From Nannocystis punicea (GTDB taxonomy: Bacteria > Myxococcota_A > Polyangia > Nannocystales > Nannocystaceae): a DNA stretch of 64,000 bases. Shown here in pieces: positions 25,954 through 36,265 of the stretch (positions are counted from its first letter, which is position 1; the number at the start of each line of letters is the position of its first letter). The DNA lies in NCBI RefSeq assembly GCF_026965555.1, contig NZ_CP114040.1:8716001-8780000 (forward strand), in the 5' to 3' direction. The position numbers and the translations under genes are program-made. The notes under the pieces are model-generated. The model did not search any database. It worked only from the letters and a program-made list of their open reading frames with translations, and was not told the DNA's origin.

Positions 25954-26413
25954 TTGACCCGACTCGTCCGCTCCCGCGGCGTCGCGTGCGTCTCGTGCGC
26001 GTCGCCGCGGATGCGAATGAAGAGGGACGTCCGGGCGGTCCCGAGGAGCGCTCCGACGGATCCACGGAGCCGACGGCATTTGCGCACCCTGCCCCACCAG
26101 GGCCTCACCGGCGAATTGCCATACCCGACGGCTATCCCGTAGAATAACTGCGTTCACCACGGACATGATCGACGCACTCGCCGTTCTGCGCGCCTTCGAG
26201 CCCTGTGACGTTGTCTGCAGGGCCTGCCGCGTCCAGCGAAACTGCCGCGACGATCACGCCGAGGCTCGCACCGTCGAATCCTCGCGGGCCGCGGCAATGG
26301 GGTGTCGTCGCATCGGCCGGCGTTCGCATCCGCTCGCTGCGCGATCGCGCAAAGTTGCGCCGCTTCGCGGCTTCGGGGCATCATCCAGGGCGTTCGATGG
26401 AGAGCGGCCGCGC
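25954..26413. other. intergenic region, no gene seen
   Basis: About 460 bases upstream of the kinase operon. The kinase frame is open leftward to 26165, but the residues before ATG 26414 do not look like a domain. The region presumably carries the operon promoter; no motif was identified. Confidence 0.4.
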
Positions 26414-27900
<1,487 letters not shown>

Positions 27901-27904
<4 letters not shown>

Positions 27905-28353
27905 AGTCGAACAGCAAGCGACCGATCACTATACTCATCGCGGACGACGATCCGGAGGATCGTATGCTCGCCGCCGAGGCGCTCAAGGAGAGCCGCCTCG
28001 CCAACGACATCCGCTTCGTCGAGGACGGCGAGGAGCTCCTCGACTACCTGATGCTCCGGGGCCGCTTCAGCAACCCCGACGACGCGCCGCGGCCGGGCGT
28101 CATCCTGCTCGACCTCAACATGCCGCGGAAGGACGGCCGCGAGGCGCTGCGCGAGATCAAGGAGACCCCGGACCTGCGCCGGATCCCGATCATCGTGCTC
28201 ACCACCTCCAAGGCCGAGATCGACATCTACCGCACCTACGACCTCGGCGTGAACTCCTTCATCGTCAAGCCGGTCACCTTCGACTCGCTGGTCGAGGTCA
28301 TGCAGATCCTGCGCAAGTACTGGTTCGAGATCGTCGAGATCGCCGCGGACTGA
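27901..28353 (+). CDS. single-domain response regulator (Rcp1-like)
   Basis: 150 residues, a receiver domain alone. Acidic pocket ADDDPED at the N-terminus, phosphoacceptor D71 in VILLDLNMPRKDGRE, the switch Thr in IVLTTSK, and the conserved Lys in FIVKPVTF. The long loop before the phosphoacceptor (LMLRGRFSNPDDAPRPG) is typical of Rcp1-type regulators partnered with phytochrome-like kinases. There is no output domain, so it probably passes phosphate to, or modulates, another protein such as the hybrid kinase encoded next. Start overlaps the kinase stop; the next gene follows after two bases. Confidence 0.92.
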
Positions 28354-28355
28354 GG

Positions 28356-30317
28356 ATGCACGAGCCGGTCGACGTGCTGATCGTGGACGACGACGAGGAC
28401 GACTTCGTCCTCGCCAGCGACCTGATCGCCGACATCACGGCCAACGAGTACCGGGTGCGCTGGGTCCAGTCGTATCAGGACGCCGTGCACGCCCTGATCA
28501 CCGCGCCGCCCGACGTGTGCCTGCTCGACTACCGGCTCGAGGCGCGCACCGGCATCGACCTCTTGCGCGAGGTCCGCGGGCTCGGCTGCGACGTCCCGAT
28601 CATCTTTCTCACCGGCCAGACCGAGCGCGAGCTCGACGTCGAGGCCATGCACGCCGGCGCCGACGACTTCCTGATCAAGGGCAGCTTCACCACCCGCGAG
28701 CTCGAGCGGGCGATCCGCTACGCCATCGAGCGCGCCGCCACCCTCGCCGCCCAGCGCCGGCTGACCGAGGAGCTGCGCCTGATGCAGGTCCAGGCCCAGC
28801 GCTCGAGCCAGGCCAAGAGCACCTTCCTGGCCAACATGAGCCACGAGTTCCGCACGCCGCTGAACGCCATCCTCGGCTACAGCGACATGCTGGTCGACCA
28901 GGCGCGCGCCGGCGAGTTCGAGCAGATCGAGGACGACCTCAACCGGATCCGCGCGGCCGGCAATCACCTGCTCGCGCTCGTCACCGACATCCTCGACCTC
29001 AGCCGGATCGAGGCCGGCCGCCTCAGCCTCGCGCCCGAGCGCTACCAGCTCGGCGAGCTGCTGCGCGAGGTCGTCGACGCCGTCGCCCCGCTCATCCACC
29101 GCAACGGCAACCGCTTCGTCTACGCCCCCGCCGACGAGCTCGGCGAGATGGTGGCCGACGCCACGCGGGCGCGGCAGATCCTGTTCAACTTGCTGAGCAA
29201 CGCCGGCAAGTTCACGCGCAAGGGCGTGGTGTCGCTGGCGATCACGCGCCGCCAGGCCCGGCTCAGCGACTTCAACCACCACGCCGGCGACCAGCCGATC
29301 GAGGGCATCGAGTGCGTCGAGTTCGTGGTCGCCGACTCGGGCATCGGCATGACGCCGAAGCAGATGGAGCGGCTGTTCGAGCCGTTCTCGCAGGTCGACG
29401 ACACGGGCGGGCGCCGCTTCGGCGGCTCCGGGCTCGGCCTGGCGATCAGCCGCCGGCTCGCGCGGGCGATGGGCGGCGAGCTGCGGGCGCGCAGCGAGAT
29501 CGGCCGCGGCTCGTCGTTTCGCCTGTCGCTGCCGTCGGACAGCACCGCCGCCGCGCGCTGGCGCGGCCTCACCCCCGAGCGGCAATTCGCGGCCGGCGAG
29601 CGCGGCCAACTGCCGATCGTGTTCGTGCTCGGGCCGACCGACGAGTTCGGCCGCCAGCTGCGCGACCAGCTCGCCGACGTCCAGCTCGACATCGTCGTCG
29701 AGGCCGACCTGCGCCGCGGCGTCAAGCTGGCGCGCGCGCTCGGCCCGTCGCTGCTGGTGGTCGAGCTCAACGCCGGGGCCCCGGCCACCCTCGTCACTCT
29801 CGGCCAGCTCGCGCGCGAGCCCAGCCTGCAGGAGGCCGGCGTCCTGGTCTACCTCGTCGACGAGCACGCCCAATTCGGCTGCCTCCTCGCCTGCGACGGG
29901 GTCATCAGCGCGCCGCTGCAGGCGCTGCAGCTGCAGCGGACCGTCGAGCGCCTGTCCCCGGGGACATCCCGGCCGGTGCACTTGTGGTCGAACAGCACGG
30001 GCCTGCTGCACGAGGCCACCGAGATGATCCGCCACACCCGACGGATGGCCGCCGCCGGGACCGGCGGCGCCGAGGCGAGCGAGCTGCACCTCGTCCACCT
30101 GGCGGCTCCCGGCGCCTCGTGGGGCCTCACGGCCGCGCGACGAGACGACCCCTCCGGCGCTCCCGCGGTCGTCCTGGTCGCGCCCGAGGACCCGCGCGCG
30201 GTACCGCCGAGCTTCGCCGCCGAGATGCGCGCCCTGGTCGAGGAGGCCGGCATCCCGCGCCAGGAGCTCGCGCGCGAGGTGAGCACCGCGCTGATGGCCC
30301 GGATGTCGCGCGAGTGA
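28356..30317 (+). CDS. receiver-histidine kinase hybrid with degenerate C-terminal receiver-like domain
   Basis: 653 residues. An N-terminal receiver domain (D58 in CLLDYRLEARTG), a coiled-coil linker, a HisKA domain with NMSHEFRTPLNAILGYSD (H163), and an HATPase domain (NLLSNAGKF, DSGIGMTP, GGSGLGLAISRRL). Residues about 420-540 have a receiver-like pattern (LPIVFVLGPTDEFGRQL, SLLVVELNAG) but lack a clear phosphoacceptor, so this part is probably a degenerate receiver. It is the third gene of a tight operon (kinase, regulator, hybrid). The likely scheme is phosphorelay from the PAS kinase through the small regulator. No DNA-binding output is present. Confidence 0.9.
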   Translation: MHEPVDVLIVDDDEDDFVLASDLIADITANEYRVRWVQSYQDAVHALITAPPDVCLLDYRLEARTGIDLLREVRGLGCDVPIIFLTGQTERELDVEAMHAGADDFLIKGSFTTRELERAIRYAIERAATLAAQRRLTEELRLMQVQAQRSSQAKSTFLANMSHEFRTPLNAILGYSDMLVDQARAGEFEQIEDDLNRIRAAGNHLLALVTDILDLSRIEAGRLSLAPERYQLGELLREVVDAVAPLIHRNGNRFVYAPADELGEMVADATRARQILFNLLSNAGKFTRKGVVSLAITRRQARLSDFNHHAGDQPIEGIECVEFVVADSGIGMTPKQMERLFEPFSQVDDTGGRRFGGSGLGLAISRRLARAMGGELRARSEIGRGSSFRLSLPSDSTAAARWRGLTPERQFAAGERGQLPIVFVLGPTDEFGRQLRDQLADVQLDIVVEADLRRGVKLARALGPSLLVVELNAGAPATLVTLGQLAREPSLQEAGVLVYLVDEHAQFGCLLACDGVISAPLQALQLQRTVERLSPGTSRPVHLWSNSTGLLHEATEMIRHTRRMAAAGTGGAEASELHLVHLAAPGASWGLTAARRDDPSGAPAVVLVAPEDPRAVPPSFAAEMRALVEEAGIPRQELAREVSTALMARMSRE

Positions 30318-30441
30318 TTCACAGCAGCGGCAGCCCCTCGCGCTGCACCGCCCTGCCGAGAGCGTTCGTGCCCGGCGCGAGATTGCGAGCGCGAGCCAGC
30401 GGCGCTTCCCCGGCGACGTCGCGGCTGGCATAACCGAGGCG

Positions 30442-31536
30442 ATGAACTTCGATCGAACGCAAGGTTGGTTGCTGGCTGCGCTCATGGTCTCGCCGGCGGC
30501 GTGTACGGACATCGCCGTCGATTCCGCCGTCGACGCTCGCAAGGGCGGCTCCGGGATCGATCTCGACGTCGGCGTCGACGGTACGCCGGGGATCTTGCTC
30601 GCGGACGTGGCGCTGCGGCCGGGCGTCACGGTCGACCTCTTCGTCAACGTGTACGGCCACCTCGGCTCCGCGGGCCACGCGAAGAAGTGCCAGTTCGCGG
30701 TCCACGGCGGCGTGTTCGCGGCCGCCTCGTGGCGCCCCTACGCCGAGGCGCTGGGGGAAGACGCGTGCGTGCTCGTGGTCGACCTCCCGCTCCGCGGCAA
30801 CAGCGGCAGCCCCAAGGGCGCGCAGTTCGGCGACCTCGACCTGTTCGACTACGTCACCGCGATCGAGGAGGTGCTCGAACGCCTGGACGATCGCAAGATC
30901 CGCCCGCGCACCATCCTCGGTCACAGCATGGGCGGCACTCTGGTGCAGATGCTGCAACAGCGCCTTTTCGCCGAGGGCAGCAGCCTGCGCAAGCGGTTCG
31001 GCATCCGCGAGGCGATCCTGGTCGCGTCCGACCTGCCCGCGGAGGTGCCGTGGGCGCTCGGGGACAGCGGCGATCTGTCGGGGCTCATCGAAGCGTTCGC
31101 GGTCGACGAGCCGGGGCTCGGTCTGCTGTTCGAGATCCCGGTCTCGCTGTGGCCGGCCTTCTACTTCACCGATCGCGACAACAACGTCGTCCCCGGCGCG
31201 CTGACGCCGGAGGAGATCGAGGCAGGCGGCTTCAACGCCCTGGGCGAGCCGCTGCGGGCGATCCACCAGCTCAACGGGACCGGCCCGTTCACCTCGCGGC
31301 CTTCGGCCCAGGCCGACCTCTTCGAGAAGGGGACCCGCTTGCGCGCGATCGCCTACGAGGAGGACATCTATGTCCAGCTGGCCGAGAGCGAGACCCTTTA
31401 TCGGCACTTGACGGGCGACGCGACGTCGAGCTGCTTCGTGCCGGTGCTCGGACCCGGCGCGGTCCACGTGCTGCAGTTCTCCGACCCGCAGGCCCTGGTC
31501 GACGCGATCGCGTCCTCCGAAGACTGCGATTATTGA
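30442..31536 (+). CDS. alpha/beta-hydrolase lipoprotein
   Basis: 364 residues. The N-terminal signal peptide ends in MVSPAAC (C21, lipobox-like). The mature protein has an alpha/beta-hydrolase core: an oxyanion-type segment with VHGG, the nucleophile elbow ILGHSMGGTLVQM (S162), and a likely catalytic His in GPGAVHVLQFSD near the C-terminus. The acid is not assigned. It is probably a periplasmic or outer-membrane esterase or lipase; the substrate is unknown. Single gene; the C-terminal Cys pair (SSCFVPV, SEDCDY) may form a disulfide. Confidence 0.8.
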   Translation: MNFDRTQGWLLAALMVSPAACTDIAVDSAVDARKGGSGIDLDVGVDGTPGILLADVALRPGVTVDLFVNVYGHLGSAGHAKKCQFAVHGGVFAAASWRPYAEALGEDACVLVVDLPLRGNSGSPKGAQFGDLDLFDYVTAIEEVLERLDDRKIRPRTILGHSMGGTLVQMLQQRLFAEGSSLRKRFGIREAILVASDLPAEVPWALGDSGDLSGLIEAFAVDEPGLGLLFEIPVSLWPAFYFTDRDNNVVPGALTPEEIEAGGFNALGEPLRAIHQLNGTGPFTSRPSAQADLFEKGTRLRAIAYEEDIYVQLAESETLYRHLTGDATSSCFVPVLGPGAVHVLQFSDPQALVDAIASSEDCDY

Positions 31537-32237
31537 CAGCGACGAGCAGGCGCTCGAGGGGGCTCCACTCGGGCGCGCGCGGCTGCACCCGCAGGCGGCA
31601 CGACGCGCGCGGGAGCATCACCGCGTGCGCGGCCCATGGCCGGCGTGTCCGGCTCCCCTTCGCCGATGCACACCTTCCATGCCCCTTCGTTCGCGCTCGT
31701 CCTGCTCGCCGCCTGCCCCGCCGGCCTCGAGGTCGTGATCTACGACCTGAGCGTCGAGCACACCTGAGGCCTGGCGAAGGCTCTCACCACGAACACGGTC
31801 GACCCGCGCACTCTACGCGGCCCCGTACTCACGCGACGGCACTTCATGGGCACGACCGCAGCGTCGCAAAGCACGCTCACGTGCCCCGCGGGGTGATCTT
31901 CCTGATGCGCGCCCCCATGGATGCATGGAAGTTCCCGTCGGCATCCGTGGTGATAGGCTCCGGCAATTCGCCGCGCTCCGCGGCCAAGCCCGGCGCGAGA
32001 GACATGAAAAGCCCGACGGATCATGACGCGATCGGGCCGCGACCCAGGACACCCCCTCCATTACGACCCGGCCGGGGCGCGTCGCGTGACGCCGTCACGG
32101 ATCACTTAAATCGTCGCTGAGCTCTTTTTTGCAGTGCGATGATCGGTGGGCGCGGCGATGAGCGCCGCCGGCACAGACCGCGGAATTCTCGGAATCGACG
32201 GTGGGTCGGACCGCCGCGACTTGCTATCCTGCGGGCG
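31537..32237. other. long intergenic region with one mini-lipoprotein ORF
   Basis: About 700 bases before the P450 gene. Apart from the short open frame at 31666, listed separately, I found no gene. Several plausible but unsupported frames exist. Confidence 0.4.
31666..31767 (+). CDS. possible 33-residue mini-lipoprotein or truncated remnant
   Basis: A short frame encodes a peptide whose first 17 residues look like a lipoprotein signal (FALVLLAAC with a perfect lipobox), followed by only 16 residues: PAGLEVVIYDLSVEHT. Two readings are possible: a real very small lipoprotein, as known for lysis or entericidin-like peptides, or the surviving 5' end of a decayed lipoprotein gene. No strong ribosome-binding site was seen. 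Confidence 0.35.
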   Translation: MHTFHAPSFALVLLAACPAGLEVVIYDLSVEHT

Positions 32238-33626
32238 ATGACACGCTCCGCCCTTGTCGCGCACCTGATGCGGCGAACCGCCCCCGGGCCGCGCGGAGGC
32301 CTCATTCTCGGCAACCTCCCGGAGGTCGCCCAGGGCCGCATGTTCGAGCTCCTGCATCATATGTGGCGGGCTCACGGCGACATCAGCTGCGCCCGGGTCG
32401 GCACCCGACTGCTCTATCTCGTGGTCCACCCCGACCAGATCCAGCATGTGCTCGTGACGCGCCGTGAGAACTACACCAAGGCGTCGCACCGCGCCCGCCC
32501 GCTGATCGGCGACGGCTTGCCGGCCAGCAACGGCGAGCTGTGGGCGCGGCAACGCAAGCTGCTGACGCCGCGGTTTCAGGTCGGCGCCCTGCCGCAATTC
32601 GCCCCGCCGCTGCGAGGGGCCATGGAGCGCCATCTCGGCCGCTGGGAGGCCGCGGCGGCCCGCGGCGACGAGCTCGACCTCGCCGACGAAATGATCGCCC
32701 TCACCCTCGACGCGATCCTCGGCTCGCTGCTCGGCGAACGCCTCGACGACGAGGAGGCGCGGCTGCGCGCCGCCATCCGCGACGCCGTCGACTTCGTCGC
32801 CGCCAGCGGCCAGCTGTTCCGCGTCCCGCTGTCGTGGCCGACCCGGCGCAATCAACGTTTCCTGGCCGCCCTCAAGGTGATCGACGATTTCATCCATCGC
32901 GCGATCGAGGCCCACCGCGGCCGCCCCGAAGGCGACCCCGATCTGCTCACCTTCTTGTTGCGCCACGTCGGCGACGACCCCGCGGCGCCCGCGACGGCCC
33001 GGCTCGTGCGCGACGAGGCCGTCAGCCTGCTGCTCGGCGGCCACGAATCGACGGCCCAGGCGCTGACGTGGTTATTGTATTGCCTCGACCTCCACCCCGA
33101 GGCCAAGGCGCGGGTGATGGCCGAGGTCGACGCATTCGGCGACGCGCTGCCGGGGGTCGCCGACCGTCAGCGCTTCCCGTTCCTCGCCGCCGCCGTCCAG
33201 GAGGCGCTGCGCCTGTACCCGCCGTTCTGGGCGTTCCCGCGCCACGTCGCCGCCGACGACGAGCTCGGCGGCTACCACGTGCCCGCCGGCGCCACGGTGA
33301 TGCTCTGCCCCTATCTCACGCACCGGCATCCGGCGCTGTGGGAGGCCCCCGAGCGGTTCCAGCCCGAGCGCTTCCTCGGCGGCGTGGCCCAGGGCCGCGC
33401 GCGGGCCAGCTACCTGCCGTTCGGCTACGGCCCGCGCACGTGCATCGGCAACCACATGGCGACCGCCGAGATCGTGCTGGCGACCGCGGCGATCCTCCGC
33501 CGCTTCGACGTCGAGCGCGTCCACCACGCCCCGGTCGCCGCCGAATTCTCCACGACGCTACGACCTCGCGGGGGAATCCGCGTCAAGTTGACGCTGCGTC
33601 ACGGGGCCAGCGCCCGCTCGACATGA
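32238..33626 (+). CDS. cytochrome P450
   Basis: 462 residues with all main P450 landmarks: an I-helix motif LLGGHESTAQALTW, the K-helix ExxR in EALRLYPP, PERFxPERF region, and the haem-binding loop FGYGPRTCIG with the thiolate Cys at residue 402. The absence of a membrane anchor indicates a soluble bacterial enzyme; overall it resembles CYP102/CYP4-like bacterial families in the ExxR-LYPPFWAFPR segment. Its redox partner is not in the window. The gene converges with and overlaps the HAD gene by 28 bases. Together with the HAD phosphatase and the cyclase it makes a plausible terpene oxidation step. Confidence 0.92.
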   Translation: MTRSALVAHLMRRTAPGPRGGLILGNLPEVAQGRMFELLHHMWRAHGDISCARVGTRLLYLVVHPDQIQHVLVTRRENYTKASHRARPLIGDGLPASNGELWARQRKLLTPRFQVGALPQFAPPLRGAMERHLGRWEAAAARGDELDLADEMIALTLDAILGSLLGERLDDEEARLRAAIRDAVDFVAASGQLFRVPLSWPTRRNQRFLAALKVIDDFIHRAIEAHRGRPEGDPDLLTFLLRHVGDDPAAPATARLVRDEAVSLLLGGHESTAQALTWLLYCLDLHPEAKARVMAEVDAFGDALPGVADRQRFPFLAAAVQEALRLYPPFWAFPRHVAADDELGGYHVPAGATVMLCPYLTHRHPALWEAPERFQPERFLGGVAQGRARASYLPFGYGPRTCIGNHMATAEIVLATAAILRRFDVERVHHAPVAAEFSTTLRPRGGIRVKLTLRHGASARST

Positions 33627-34315
33627 TGCAGAACATTGATACGATCGACCTGCGGCCAATTGTTACGAAGTGCGATTGCCGACAGGGGCTGCCCCGCCTC
33701 GAATACCAGGGGCCGACCGACGGCCGCCAGCACCTCGACGTCGCCGGGCCCGTTGCCCAGCGCCAGCGAACGCGACAATTCAGCCCCGCGGGCCGCGGCG
33801 AACTGTCGTAACAATGTCAACTTGCCGCCGCGAGCGCCGGGCATGCTGCGGCATTCACCAGTGTAGCGACCGCCGTCGACCGCGAATCGCGAGCCGTCGC
33901 AATCAGTTACGCCCAGCTCCGCGGCCAGCAGCGCGACGATCTCGTGCGGGCTGGACGAAACGACATAAGGAGCCACGCCGGCCTCCATGAGCCGCGCGAT
34001 CAGCGGGCGAACGAACGCGAACAGCTCGCCGCGCAGCGACTGCCAGGTCTCGCGCGCCAGGGCCTCGAGCTCGGCCTGCGCTGCGCCGGCCAGGGCGGCC
34101 GCGTAGGCCGCGGTGCTGCGGGCGACCATCTCGGGGAAATCGATGGATCCGGCCCGCAGCTGGCCCACGGCGGTCATCACGGCCGCGACGGCGTCGGGCC
34201 GCCCGAGCCCGCGGCGGCCCATCTCGTCGAGCAGCGCCAGCCCGATCGACCGCGGGTGCATCGTACCGTCGACATCGAGGATCGCCACGCGTGCCACGGA
34301 AGCGTCGTACGTCAT
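33599..34315 (-). CDS. HAD-superfamily (subfamily IB) phosphatase
   Basis: 238 residues. Motif I is ILDVDGTM (D14 nucleophile, D16), motif II YVVSSSPHE (S120/S121), motif III K165 in GGKLTLL, and motif IV ALGNGPGDVEVL (D192). The layout matches SerB-like/HAD-IB hydrolases. Motif IV has GNGPGD in place of the common GDSxxD, so specificity may differ. The ATG at 34315 is divergent from the terpene cyclase gene (127 bases between starts) and its 3' end overlaps the P450 gene. In marine bacteria HAD domains fused to DxDD cyclases remove diphosphate from cyclised prenyl diphosphates; the context suggests the same here, as a separate enzyme. Confidence 0.82.
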   Translation of the reverse strand: MTYDASVARVAILDVDGTMHPRSIGLALLDEMGRRGLGRPDAVAAVMTAVGQLRAGSIDFPEMVARSTAAYAAALAGAAQAELEALARETWQSLRGELFAFVRPLIARLMEAGVAPYVVSSSPHEIVALLAAELGVTDCDGSRFAVDGGRYTGECRSMPGARGGKLTLLRQFAAARGAELSRSLALGNGPGDVEVLAAVGRPLVFEAGQPLSAIALRNNWPQVDRINVLHHVERALAP

Positions 34316-34442
34316 GCCCCCGATCATAGCTGACCGAAGGTGCATGCTCCAGACCCCAGTCGCACGAGTAACCGGATAATTCGCCGCTCCGTGCGATGGG
34401 CGTTGATCGTGACCAATAATTCGAGTAGCTCTGATCAAAGCT

Positions 34443-36091
34443 ATGTTCACCACAGTAGGCGTGCTCGAACAAATCGGGCCGGCGCTCGATCGCGCCGTAC
34501 AATTCGTGCTCGATCATCGTTCGCCCGACGGGCGGCTCGCGGCCGGCTGCGCCGGTCGGGCGCTGGAGAGCGCCCTGGCGTTGCACCTGCTGCGCACCTG
34601 CGGCCACGGGCCGGGGCTCCAGGCCGAGATCGCGGGTTTCTGCCGGCGCTGGCTGGCGAGGACGACGGCGACGACGACGGCCCGAGCCAGGCCGGTCGGC
34701 TCGACCGCACGCTTTCGCGCATCCTCTGCGAGCTCGTGGTCGACGGCGACCTCGGCGACGAGGGCCTGGCCTCGCTCCACCGCACCCTGGCCGCTTTCGA
34801 TCACCCCACGCTTTGGCGCAAACGCGTGCTGGTCGAAACGATGTTGGTCGAACTCGGGGCACTCCCTCCGGGTCGGGCCGTGTTGCCACTCGCGGTCGTC
34901 CGCGCCGAGTCCTCCCATCTATGGGTGACGATCCTGCTGGCGTCGATTCGCGTGCTCCAGCTGTGCCATTCGGGTCGCGCCGCGGAGGTCGGTGACGCCG
35001 AGCTGGCGCCGATCCTCGGGGCCCAGTCGACCGACGGCAGCTGGGAGCAGCACGTGCTCGTCACCATCGTCGCCCTGCTCGCGCTGACCCGCCTCGGCCG
35101 GGCCGCGCCCCACCGCGCCCTCGGCCTCCATTTCCTCGCCGGCCAATTGCGGCCCGGCGGCGGCGTCCCGTTCATCACCAACGAAGACGTCTGGGTCACC
35201 TGCCTCGCCGGCCTGGTGCTCACCGAGGCGCGGCGGCCGGCGCACGAGCTGCAGCGGTGCGAACAATTCCTGGTATCACAGCAGCAGCCCGACGGCGGCT
35301 GGGCCTACGCCGAGGGCGTGTCGCAGACCGACGCCGACGACACCAGCGTCGTGCTCTCGCTGCTCGCGCGCCGCAATCCGCTGATTCATCGCCACACCAT
35401 CCGCCGCGCCGTCGCCAACCTGCTCGCGCTGCAGAACAGCGACGGCGGCTTCCCCACGTTCGTCCGCGGCGCCGCGTCGGAGGCCGAGATCACCGCCAAG
35501 TCGATCACCGCCTTGCACGCCAGTCACATGGCCCCGCCCGAGGTCCTCGACGCCGCCTGGGCCTGGCTCGCCCGCGCTCAGCTGCCGAGCGGAGGCTTCC
35601 GCGGCGAGTGGAAGCTGTGCGTCACCTACCCTGCCTTCCATGTGATCAACGCGGCCGCAGGTCAGCGCCCCGGCACCCGCGCCGCCGACATCCGCCGCCG
35701 CTGCGTCGGCTTCCTCCGCGACCTGCGGCGGCCCGACGGCGGCTGGCCGATCCACCCCGACGATCGCCACAGCCACGTGCTCAGCACCGCCTACGCCCTC
35801 GGGGGCCTCGCGGCCTGCCCGGGCAGCCTCACCTCCGGCGAGCTCTACGAGTCCGCCCTGGTCCTGCTGGCGGGGCAGGGCCGCAGCGGCGGCTTCACGG
35901 CCGAGGCCGACTCGCTCGGCCCGCGCCCGTTCGTCTACGACGTCCCGCTGCTCGCCACGCTCTACAGCATCTGGGCGCTGTCCCGGGTCCGCGACCTGCT
36001 GTCCGGGCACGCGCACGAGGTGCCGTTCGGCGCGCTCGCGCCGCGGCTGTCGCTCATCAGTCACGACCGCGCCTGGATCAGCGTCGCCTGA
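34443..36091 (+). CDS. class II terpene cyclase-like protein, interrupted by a frameshift
   Basis: The first about 72 codons (MFTTVGVLEQIGPALDRAVQ onward) read in one frame and the rest in another; the switch falls at about 34650-34690 in a GAC/GGC-rich stretch and is explained by one missing base. The combined product would be about 550 residues, like bacterial class II diterpene cyclases. It has QW-type repeats (QSTDGSWEQ, QQPDGGWAYAEG, QNSDGGFPTF, RRPDGGWPIHP) and a DxDD motif DADD (bases 35330-35341), the general acid of protonation-initiated cyclases such as squalene-hopene or halimadienyl-diphosphate synthases. Whether the shift is a sequencing error, real inactivation or programmed is unknown. 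Confidence 0.75.
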
Positions 36092-36265
36092 GCAGGGTCT
36101 CACCTTGCAGTCAGGACACGTTGTGGGCTCGCGCTTGTCCGCTCGCGCGCGTCGCATGAATTGTCCTCCATGCAGAAAGCGCGGGGTCACGTGTCGAGCG
36201 GGCGCACCGCGGCGCGCGCGAGTCGAGTTTCGCCGCGCGTGTGGTAACTTGAATTCCTTCCTTCC

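Noticed and set aside
28236..30647. An 803-residue minus-strand open frame over the hybrid kinase
   Set aside because: The plus strand encodes clear receiver, HisKA and HATPase motifs; the other frame is a shadow.
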